DNA of 11,233 bases, from assembly GCA_002292025.1 (NCBI GenBank), contig DBBC01000110.1:1-11233 (forward strand), in the 5' to 3' direction. This document shows, piece by piece, positions 5,776 to 11,233 of the stretch. The stretch is from Firmicutes bacterium UBA994 (GTDB taxonomy: Bacteria > Bacillota > UBA994). Position 1 is the stretch's first letter. Each line of letters opens with the position of its first letter. Under the pieces are notes generated by a model that saw nothing but the letters and a program-made list of their open reading frames with translations, had not been told where the DNA came from and did no database searches. A program made the position numbers and the translations under genes.

Positions 5776-7563
5776 ATGGCTGTGCAATTTGCCGAGAAAG
5801 TCTATTCCTTAGCCAAAGAAATAGCCGAAGATTGTCAAGGGTTAGAGGCGCCGTTCTGCGTAGCAGAGTGTCCGATGCACACCGATGCGCTCGGGTACAT
5901 CAGGCATATACGCGAAGGTAAACTTGAGGAGGCCGTGCGTTCCATCCGCGAAAAGTTGTTTCTGCCGGGAACTTTAGGACGGATCTGTGCTCATCCTTGC
6001 GAGAAGGCGTGCCGCCGCGAAACTGAGTTTAAGCAGCCCTTAGCCATAGCCGCTTTGAAGCGATATGCAGCCGACAAAGCTGACCGTGAGGAGCTATGGG
6101 ATGTAAGCGTAGGCGCGGACACGGGTAAGCGCGTGGCGGTAGTAGGGAGCGGCCCGGCCGGAGCGCAGGCGGCCATCGATTTACGTAAGGCCGGCCACAA
6201 GGTGACCATCTATGATAGACTGCCTGTACGCGGCGGCATGTTGCGCGTGGGGATTCCGGCCTATCGTTTACCGCACAAAGTACTCGACTTTGAATACAGC
6301 TATCTCGACCGGCTGGGCATTAGTTTTCAGCTCGGGGTAGAGGTTGGTAAGAGCGTCACGCTTGACACTTTGCGTGCGCAGTATGACGCGGTCATCCTCG
6401 CCCACGGCGCACACCTAGGGATTGTTCCCCCCGTCAACGGTGGTGGCTCAGGTGGAGTTACTAACGCGGTAGAGTTTCTGCGTGAGATTGCCTTCACCGA
6501 AAAATGCGCTGTTATGGGTACAAATGTACTGGTCATCGGCGGAGGCGACGTGGCTATGGATTGTGCTCGCTCGGCGTTGCGTGCCGGCGCCGAAAAAGCT
6601 AGGATTGTGTGCCTAGAAAATGAGTGCGCGTTGCCAGCTAGCCGACATGAACAAGAGGCGGCTATAGCCGAGGGCGTGCAGTTTGACTACGGCTGGTGCG
6701 TAGAGGAAATTGTGCGGGAGAACGGTCGCCCCGTAAGCGTACGGCTGAAGGACTGCCTTTCCCTCTGGGACGAGACCGGCAAGTTTAATCCGGTGTTGGG
6801 GAGCGAGACGAGCATGGCAACGTGTGACACTATAATCTACGCTATCGGCCAGCGAGTTGACGATATATCGAGGGGGCAGTTGCCACAAAAGGCAGGCGGG
6901 CGCTACGTAGTCGACCCCGATACGCTGGCTACAGATTTGGGCGGAGTCTTTGTGGCCGGCGATGCGGCTGGCAGCACTATCGCTGTCGAAGCCATGGCAC
7001 TCGGTAGAAAGGCGGCGTTGTCAGCTGATCGTTATCTGCGCGGACAGTCCCTGACGGAGGGGCGAAACTTTAAGCTTGAGCGCAGTTACAAGACGGAATA
7101 TGACGTACCTGTGCCTGAAGGTACGGAAGACTTGGCACGCCATCACTCTGAGCTGGTTGACGCCGCTGTACGGCGGACAAACTTCTTGGAATGCGACCGC
7201 GGCTTTGACGAAAACGCGGCTAACAAGGAAGCCTCGCGGTGTCTGGAATGTGAGTGCAAAGAGTGCATGCAAGAATGTCTGATGTTAAACGAGTTCACGG
7301 CGTGTCCAGGAGAATTGTTTAGCATCTTCTTGGCTAAAGAGCAAGTCGACGCGATAGTCCCATATTCCTGTAACTTGTGTAATCAATGTACGCTGGTCTG
7401 TCCGAAGGAGTTCAAACTGGCCGATGCCTTTATGTCTATGCGTAAAGACTTTGTACGCGCCAATAAGGGGAAGTCGCCATTGAAGGGGCACGGAGCCATC
7501 GACATTCACCAGAAACTATCGTTCTCGCGGGTCTTTACAATAAAGAGAAAGGGGCGCGAGTAA
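5776..7563 (+). CDS. GltD-like NAD(P)H/FAD oxidoreductase fused to a C-terminal HdrC-like iron-sulfur region
   Basis: The 595-residue protein has three parts. The N-terminal cluster domain of the GltD/dihydropyrimidine-dehydrogenase type carries C20, C28 and C32 (CVAECPMHTD) and C71, C75 and C79 (GRICAHPCEKACRR). The flavoprotein core has an FAD site G124-S-G-P-A-G129, the RGGMLRVGIPAYRLP segment, an NAD(P)-binding GGGD at 255-258, and a late FAD contact near GGVFVAGDAAG. The C-terminal part adds cysteines at 489, 492, 494, 497, 501 and 510, then a canonical C532-x2-C535-x2-C538-x3-C542-P cluster motif, as in HdrC. It should take electrons from NAD(P)H through FAD and iron-sulfur clusters to a partner. 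That partner is likely the HdrB-like protein encoded one base downstream. It is not glutamate synthase small subunit in the usual sense: no GltB is nearby and the C-terminal extension differs. The substrate is unknown. Confidence 0.88.
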   Translation: MAVQFAEKVYSLAKEIAEDCQGLEAPFCVAECPMHTDALGYIRHIREGKLEEAVRSIREKLFLPGTLGRICAHPCEKACRRETEFKQPLAIAALKRYAADKADREELWDVSVGADTGKRVAVVGSGPAGAQAAIDLRKAGHKVTIYDRLPVRGGMLRVGIPAYRLPHKVLDFEYSYLDRLGISFQLGVEVGKSVTLDTLRAQYDAVILAHGAHLGIVPPVNGGGSGGVTNAVEFLREIAFTEKCAVMGTNVLVIGGGDVAMDCARSALRAGAEKARIVCLENECALPASRHEQEAAIAEGVQFDYGWCVEEIVRENGRPVSVRLKDCLSLWDETGKFNPVLGSETSMATCDTIIYAIGQRVDDISRGQLPQKAGGRYVVDPDTLATDLGGVFVAGDAAGSTIAVEAMALGRKAALSADRYLRGQSLTEGRNFKLERSYKTEYDVPVPEGTEDLARHHSELVDAAVRRTNFLECDRGFDENAANKEASRCLECECKECMQECLMLNEFTACPGELFSIFLAKEQVDAIVPYSCNLCNQCTLVCPKEFKLADAFMSMRKDFVRANKGKSPLKGHGAIDIHQKLSFSRVFTIKRKGRE

Positions 7564-7564
7564 A

Positions 7565-8332
7565 ATGGCTATCCGACATGGCTTTATGCCGGGGTGTTCT
7601 CTGCCTTCATATAGCCCCGAGAACATTGAGAAGACCATTGCCTATCTCAGGGGTGTGTACCCGGAACTGTCTGTAGTGCAGAAGTGCTGTGGCAAGCCGA
7701 CCAAGTCGCTCGGGCAGGTCGATTTACTTCAAGAGCGTTTTGGCAGCTTGATAGCAGACATTAAGGACTGCAAGGTTGACGAGATGCTGGTAGCTTGCCA
7801 GAACTGTTACAATATGCTGCGGGAATCAGACGCCTTTACGACGATTTCTTTATGGGAGAGGATGCCCCAGATCGGTCTGCCGCAGGAAGTGCGCGGTAAG
7901 GCCACTAACAGTGACGTGGTGTTCTCGATCCATGATTCATGTCCTGTGCGGGACAACCACGCCATCCATGACGGTATTCGGTGGATTATGCAAGAATTGG
8001 GATACAAGACTGCGGAGCCCGAGCGGACGCGAGACAAAGCAAGATGCTGCGGTTTTGGCGGCATGATTGTCCCCGTCAACCCGGAATTAGCAAAGAAGGT
8101 CATGGGTAGGCGCGTCCAAGAGATGCCCACACAGCACGTGGTAGTTTACTGTGCCGCCTGCAGGTCGTCCATGCTAATGGGAGGCGCGAAGGCATGGCAT
8201 ATTCTCGACCTCATCTGGGGCCCGGTAGTAAGTCAAAGCTCACAGCCACCTGAGAATGTCCTTGCCAGTCCGGTTAAGGCGTGGGTAAACCGCTACAAGT
8301 CTAAAGGGGTCATTGCCCGGAGCATCAAGTAG
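7565..8332 (+). CDS. HdrB-like (Fe-S) protein with two CCG cysteine motifs
   Basis: This 255-residue protein matches heterodisulfide reductase subunit B and related proteins. It has two complete motifs of the form C-xn-CCG-xn-C-x2-C. The first uses C11, C41-C42 and C78/C81; the second uses C126, C161-C162 and C196/C199. In HdrB these bind two non-cubane iron-sulfur clusters at which a disulfide is split. The gene begins one base after the stop of the flavoprotein, with an AAAGGGG stretch ahead of the ATG, so the two proteins are almost certainly made together. With the HdrC-like tail of the partner, the pair would form a compact HdrBC unit driven by an NAD(P)H flavoprotein instead of HdrA. 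The electron acceptor (thiol disulfide, persulfide or other) cannot be read from the sequence. CCG proteins also occur in lactate and glycolate oxidases, but no such partner genes are present. Confidence 0.9.
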   Translation: MAIRHGFMPGCSLPSYSPENIEKTIAYLRGVYPELSVVQKCCGKPTKSLGQVDLLQERFGSLIADIKDCKVDEMLVACQNCYNMLRESDAFTTISLWERMPQIGLPQEVRGKATNSDVVFSIHDSCPVRDNHAIHDGIRWIMQELGYKTAEPERTRDKARCCGFGGMIVPVNPELAKKVMGRRVQEMPTQHVVVYCAACRSSMLMGGAKAWHILDLIWGPVVSQSSQPPENVLASPVKAWVNRYKSKGVIARSIK

Positions 8333-8355
8333 AGGGACTAGAATCATACGTCGTC

Positions 8356-8381
8356 CACTAAGAACACTAAGAAGCACGAAG
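8356..8381 (+). repeat. Short tandem repeat, 9-bp units
   Basis: CACTAAGAA occurs twice in direct succession (about 8356-8373) and is followed by a looser GCACGAAGA unit. It lies in the 128-bp gap between the HdrB-like and TVP38 genes. No role is visible; it could be a decayed intergenic repeat. Confidence 0.5.
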
Positions 8382-8391
8382 ACGCGGGGGA

Positions 8392-8427
8392 AATGGTAAC
8401 TCTTTGCATCCTAGGAAGCCTGAGTAG
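8392..8427 (+). repeat. Dispersed 36-bp repeat, copy B (plus orientation)
   Basis: This starts with the same 17 bases as copy A (AATGGTAACTCTTTGCA) and matches it at 31 of 36 positions, in the opposite strand orientation. Its centre has the palindrome TCCTAGGA (8409-8416), flanked by bases that allow a slightly longer imperfect stem. It lies about 33 bp before the TVP38 start. No good sigma-A promoter is seen between it and the gene. Confidence 0.75.
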
Positions 8428-8460
8428 TCTTGAAAAATTAGGGAAAGTGAGAGTGAACTA

Positions 8461-9147
8461 ATGCAGAAAAACAACGCGAAGGGCAGTCCGGTCAAGTTGG
8501 TGGTAGCGCTGATAGCAATAGTTGCGGTGGTGATCATAGCCGCGCAGATGGGCCTCCTTGATCAGCTACGTGACATTGAGGGTCTCAGGCTGTGGTTTCA
8601 GGAGCTGGGCGCAGTTGGCTACATAGTGTATGTGCTGCTCTATATCCTAGTGGCCGTGTTTATGCTGCCTGCTTCGGCCGTGACGATAGTTGCCGGCATT
8701 ACTTTTGGCTCCATAGTTGGGGGAGTTTTGGCGCTGTTTTCCGCAACCATCGGGGCATGCGTAGCCTTCCTCGTGGCCAGATACGCAGCACGCGACATGA
8801 TCGTGGCTAAGTTTGGCGGTAATCCGCTGTTTAAACGTATTGAAGACGGAGTACGGGAGAATGGCACGAGCTTCCTGATACTGACGCGGTTAGTGCCCGT
8901 ATTCCCATACAACATCCAAAACTACGCCTACGGGTTAACATCGATCAGTCTGCCGACATTCGCGCTAGTTTCCCTTATTACCATGGCCCCGGGTGCCTTT
9001 ATCTACGCATATATGGCGGGGGAGATCGTGACGCAAGGCGTCAGCGCAGGACTGTTGATGCAGTTTGCGGTTGCCGGGCTGGTGCTATTTGGAGTTTCGC
9101 TCATCCCCAAGTACATTGCTAGGAAGAAGGGTATTACAATTCGCTAG
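8461..9147 (+). CDS. TVP38/TMEM64 family (VTT domain) membrane protein
   Basis: The 228-residue product is a DedA-superfamily type membrane protein. A signal-anchor-like helix spans about residues 10-31. The VTT core has VFMLPASAVTIVAGITFG (P70 inside), a glycine-rich GGVLALFSATIGACVAFLVARY helix pair, the RLVPVFPYNIQNYAYGL segment (R143, P146, P149, G157) and two closing helices. This wider family moves lipids or small solutes across or between membrane leaflets; the substrate here is unknown. The ribosome binding site is weak (a purine-rich GGGAAAGTGAG stretch), unlike the strong sites of the flanking genes. It lies 128 bp after the HdrB-like gene and 36 bp before the secreted rhodanese, so it may be part of the redox operon. 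TVP38 genes near rhodanese genes are a pairing I recall from other bacteria; this was not checked. Confidence 0.88.
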   Translation: MQKNNAKGSPVKLVVALIAIVAVVIIAAQMGLLDQLRDIEGLRLWFQELGAVGYIVYVLLYILVAVFMLPASAVTIVAGITFGSIVGGVLALFSATIGACVAFLVARYAARDMIVAKFGGNPLFKRIEDGVRENGTSFLILTRLVPVFPYNIQNYAYGLTSISLPTFALVSLITMAPGAFIYAYMAGEIVTQGVSAGLLMQFAVAGLVLFGVSLIPKYIARKKGITIR

Positions 9148-9170
9148 TGCAACACCCAAAAGAAAAACAT

Positions 9171-9178
9171 AGGAGGAG
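9171..9178 (+). promoter_or_regulatory. Strong ribosome binding site of the stalk-rhodanese gene
   Basis: AGGAGGAG lies five bases before GTG 9184. It supports the GTG as the start, which is followed at once by the basic Lys-Lys of a signal peptide. Confidence 0.8.
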
Positions 9179-9183
9179 ATCAC

Positions 9184-10617
9184 GTGAAGAAATTAATCGT
9201 TCTGCTGCTGTCGGTAGCTCTGGCAGTCGCCCTCGTCCCCTTCCAGCCCCTCAATCTCGAGGCTAGGACTATTCGCATCCTGCTCGATGGAGCACCGATG
9301 ACGGTGGAAGTTGCCCCGGTAATTCGTGCCGGCAGGGTTCTGGTGCCGTTTCGCGCCCTGTTTGAAGCCTTTGGGGCTACGGTAGGGTGGCAAGAGGCCA
9401 CAGAGACGGTGACCGGTCAGCTCGGTACCACATCCATTGCGCTGCGGCTCAACCGTGAGGAAGCCGTAGTGAACGGGCGTACCGTGCGCCTTGACGTAGC
9501 TCCGTTTGTGATGGCGGGGCGCACCTTAGTGCCCTTGCGCTTTGTGGCGGAGAACTTGGGTGCTGACGTCACTTGGGACGAAAGCACCTATACGGTGACC
9601 GTAGTCAGGCAGGCCGCTCTCCGTAATGTGAGGATCGCCGGCGACGCACACAGTGCCAAGTTAGCCGCGTATGCCAACCCCAACGCCTTTATCTCTCCGG
9701 CCGAACTCAAGCAATTGATGGACCGCAACGAGCCGGATGTCGTGGTAATCGGTGTTATTAACCCCACTCTGGCTATTATCCCGCTGCATGCCGCCGGGTC
9801 GCCGATTGCCGGCAGCTTCACGGTGTGGCGCGGAGACTATTGCGGGCCCAACTCACCTTTGGCTTTAGCTCCTGCGTTGGGCGGCATGGCGAGGTCCCAA
9901 GAAGTGATGGAGGGGTTACTCTCGCGTGCCGGCGCTACCCCTCAGTCCATGATTGTGGTCTACGCGCTGGATGCCCTGCATGACTCGGCTCGCTTTATGT
10001 GGCAGATAAGACAGCTTGGACACCGCGATGTGCGCCTATTAGACGGCGGACTCAACGCGTGGCGAGCTGCTAACTTCCCCACCGGTCGTTTTGTCCGCCT
10101 AGTGGATCAGCCTGTTCAGACCGCATATAAGGCGCCTAACCATAACCCCGCCGTCAATAATGTGCGCTTAGGTGATGTCATAACCGCACTGCAAAACCCC
10201 AATGAGTGGGTCGTTATCGACACTCGCAGCGCGGACGAGTTTAATGGTCGCCCATCGACTTCGTCTCGCGGTGCCTTCGGCATAGGTAGACTTATCGGCA
10301 GTGTCCATATTGAATGGGTGGCCGCGAACGCCCCAGACCGCACAATCAGGACACGCGAGGAAATTGCCGCCGCTTACAGCGCTGCTATCCGCGGTCGCAA
10401 AGTCATCGTGTTCTGCCAGTCCGGGGTGAGGTCCGCCCATACGCAAATAGTGTTGCGCGATGTGCTCGGGATCGAAGCGTACAACTACGACGGCTCATGG
10501 ATTGAACTGTCTTTTGCCGCTTCCGAGTACAGCCGCAATCAGGTGCCGGAGAGCGTGCGCCGCACAGTGCTGCAACACATCGAGCAATGGACCGACAACC
10601 GCGGTGTGTTGCGCTAA
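9184..10617 (+). CDS. Secreted stalk-domain / tandem rhodanese sulfurtransferase
   Basis: The 477-residue protein begins with a signal peptide (MKKLIVLLLSVALAVALVP, likely cut after A27; no lipobox cysteine). Residues about 28-140 are a copper-amine-oxidase-N 'stalk' domain made of two similar halves, VAPVIRAGRVLVPFRALFEAFGA and VAPFVMAGRTLVPLRFVAENLGA. Two rhodanese domains follow. The first (about 169-300) ends in RLLDGGLNAWR and has YALDALHDSAR where an active site would be, so it lacks cysteine and is probably inactive, as is usual in tandem sulfurtransferases. The second (about 327-470) has the catalytic loop C411-Q-S-G-V-R-S, so it is likely active on thiosulfate, mercaptopyruvate or another sulfane-sulfur donor. 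Location outside the membrane is inferred from the signal peptide. It ends 16 bp before the next gene. The 'stalk' name reflects presumed wall or surface display; copper binding is not implied. Confidence 0.9.
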   Translation: MKKLIVLLLSVALAVALVPFQPLNLEARTIRILLDGAPMTVEVAPVIRAGRVLVPFRALFEAFGATVGWQEATETVTGQLGTTSIALRLNREEAVVNGRTVRLDVAPFVMAGRTLVPLRFVAENLGADVTWDESTYTVTVVRQAALRNVRIAGDAHSAKLAAYANPNAFISPAELKQLMDRNEPDVVVIGVINPTLAIIPLHAAGSPIAGSFTVWRGDYCGPNSPLALAPALGGMARSQEVMEGLLSRAGATPQSMIVVYALDALHDSARFMWQIRQLGHRDVRLLDGGLNAWRAANFPTGRFVRLVDQPVQTAYKAPNHNPAVNNVRLGDVITALQNPNEWVVIDTRSADEFNGRPSTSSRGAFGIGRLIGSVHIEWVAANAPDRTIRTREEIAAAYSAAIRGRKVIVFCQSGVRSAHTQIVLRDVLGIEAYNYDGSWIELSFAASEYSRNQVPESVRRTVLQHIEQWTDNRGVLR

Positions 10618-10633
10618 ACGTATCGACTGAGCG

Positions 10634-11218
10634 ATGCTAGACAGCAGAGCTAGGCGGTATGTGCAGCCCTGTCTAGACTTGGCAGCGCGGTTGCTGCTTA
10701 GATCAGGCCTTAGCCCAATTGGGGCCACAATGATTGCCATGATGCTGGGAGGAGCAGCGGCTTTGGCCGTTGCCCTCGGGCATCCGTGGCTTGGTGTAGG
10801 CTTGTTATGGGTTTCGGGCTTATTTGACGTCTTAGATGGCTCTATGGCGCGACTGAACGGCACCAGTTCCGCCTTGGGGACGTTATTTGACATAGTCTTT
10901 GACCGTCTGGTTGAGATAATGGTGCTGCTTGCGGTAATGTACAGGTCATCTGCTTATGCAGTGCCGGTGGCTCTTGTTTTCGCTAGTATCATCCTATCCA
11001 TGACGGTCTTTTTGACGGTAGGGGCCTTGGCTGAAAAGATGGGCAACAAGTCGTTTTACTACCAGCCGGGGTTAATGGAAAGAGCCGATGCCTTTATCGT
11101 CCTCAGCCTTATCGTGCTGGTGACACCGTGGCGCGTGGAACTCTTGCTGCTTATGGCCGGGGCCATACTCTTTACCGCCGGGCAGCGCTTTGCGGAAGCC
11201 GTGCGACTGCTGCGCTGA
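10634..11218 (+). CDS. CDP-alcohol phosphatidyltransferase family membrane enzyme
   Basis: This 194-residue polytopic protein has the complete family signature D65-V-L-D68-G69-x2-A72-R73-x8-G82-x3-D86-x3-D90. It would transfer a phosphatidyl group from CDP-diacylglycerol to an alcohol in the cytoplasmic membrane, with D65/D68/D86/D90 holding the metal ions and acting in catalysis. The motif sits between membrane helices, and at least four more hydrophobic helices follow. Which alcohol is used (glycerol phosphate, inositol phosphate, serine or other) cannot be decided. The signature lies about 65 residues from the N-terminus, as in PgsA-like proteins, but no family-specific feature was recognised. 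It follows the rhodanese gene by 16 bp, with only a weak ribosome binding site, so translation may depend on the upstream gene. It could be the last member of the operon or simply co-transcribed. Confidence 0.9.
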   Translation: MLDSRARRYVQPCLDLAARLLLRSGLSPIGATMIAMMLGGAAALAVALGHPWLGVGLLWVSGLFDVLDGSMARLNGTSSALGTLFDIVFDRLVEIMVLLAVMYRSSAYAVPVALVFASIILSMTVFLTVGALAEKMGNKSFYYQPGLMERADAFIVLSLIVLVTPWRVELLLLMAGAILFTAGQRFAEAVRLLR

Positions 11219-11233
11219 GGGCGCTGCAAAAAA

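Noticed and set aside
11200..11233. Rho-independent terminator after the CDP-alcohol phosphatidyltransferase
   Set aside because: A run of A starts at the window end after GCGC...GCGC, but only a four-base stem can be drawn, A-runs do not give a U-tract in this direction, and the sequence is cut off.
1..11233. CRISPR array, tRNA, rRNA, insertion sequence or prophage
   Set aside because: No regular repeat-spacer array, cloverleaf, rRNA segment, transposase or integrase was seen on either strand.

Overview
The window looks like a chromosomal segment of an anaerobic, Clostridia-like member of the Bacillota (Firmicutes). Supporting signs are strong Shine-Dalgarno sequences (AGGAGG types), GTG starts, sigma-A type promoters, a PspC/LiaF-like envelope pair, a secreted protein with the copper-amine-oxidase-N 'stalk' domain common in Clostridia and Paenibacilli, and a heterodisulfide-reductase-like redox pair. 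The lineage cannot be fixed more closely from sequence alone. No rRNA, tRNA, transposase, phage gene or CRISPR array was seen.

Left block (1-4034, + strand): the 3' part of a Pel exopolysaccharide locus. It holds pelG (cut by the window edge and interrupted by an apparent one-base deletion near 297), then a soluble diguanylate cyclase with an intact GGEEF active site, an intact RxxD inhibitory site and an N-terminal three-cysteine sensor-like region. A small DUF1801/YdhG-type protein and leucyl aminopeptidase PepA follow. The first two fit a c-di-GMP-controlled polysaccharide system; the last two look like housekeeping neighbours.

Middle block (4031-5403, - strand): a two-gene operon of a PspC-domain protein and a LiaF-like membrane protein with a C-terminal beta-rich domain, probably for envelope-stress sensing. 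Its end overlaps the end of pepA tail to tail by stop codons. The divergent intergenic region (5404-5775) is the densest regulatory stretch. It has two consecutive sigma-A promoters facing right, each with a CCC-n4-GGG inverted repeat at the same place in its spacer, a perfect palindrome at the predicted start site, and one copy of a 36-bp dispersed repeat whose second copy lies at 8392-8427.

Right block (5776-11218, + strand): a probable operon. It encodes (i) a GltD-like NAD(P)H/FAD oxidoreductase with a C-terminal HdrC-like iron-sulfur region, (ii) an HdrB-like protein with two complete CCG cysteine motifs, (iii) a TVP38/TMEM64 (VTT) membrane protein, (iv) a secreted fusion of a stalk domain to a tandem rhodanese, and (v) a CDP-alcohol phosphatidyltransferase. 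The simplest reading is an NAD(P)H-driven disulfide or sulfane-sulfur redox unit in the cytoplasm coupled to a sulfurtransferase outside the membrane. The combination, and its operator-like promoters, is the most interesting candidate system here; its substrate is not evident from sequence.
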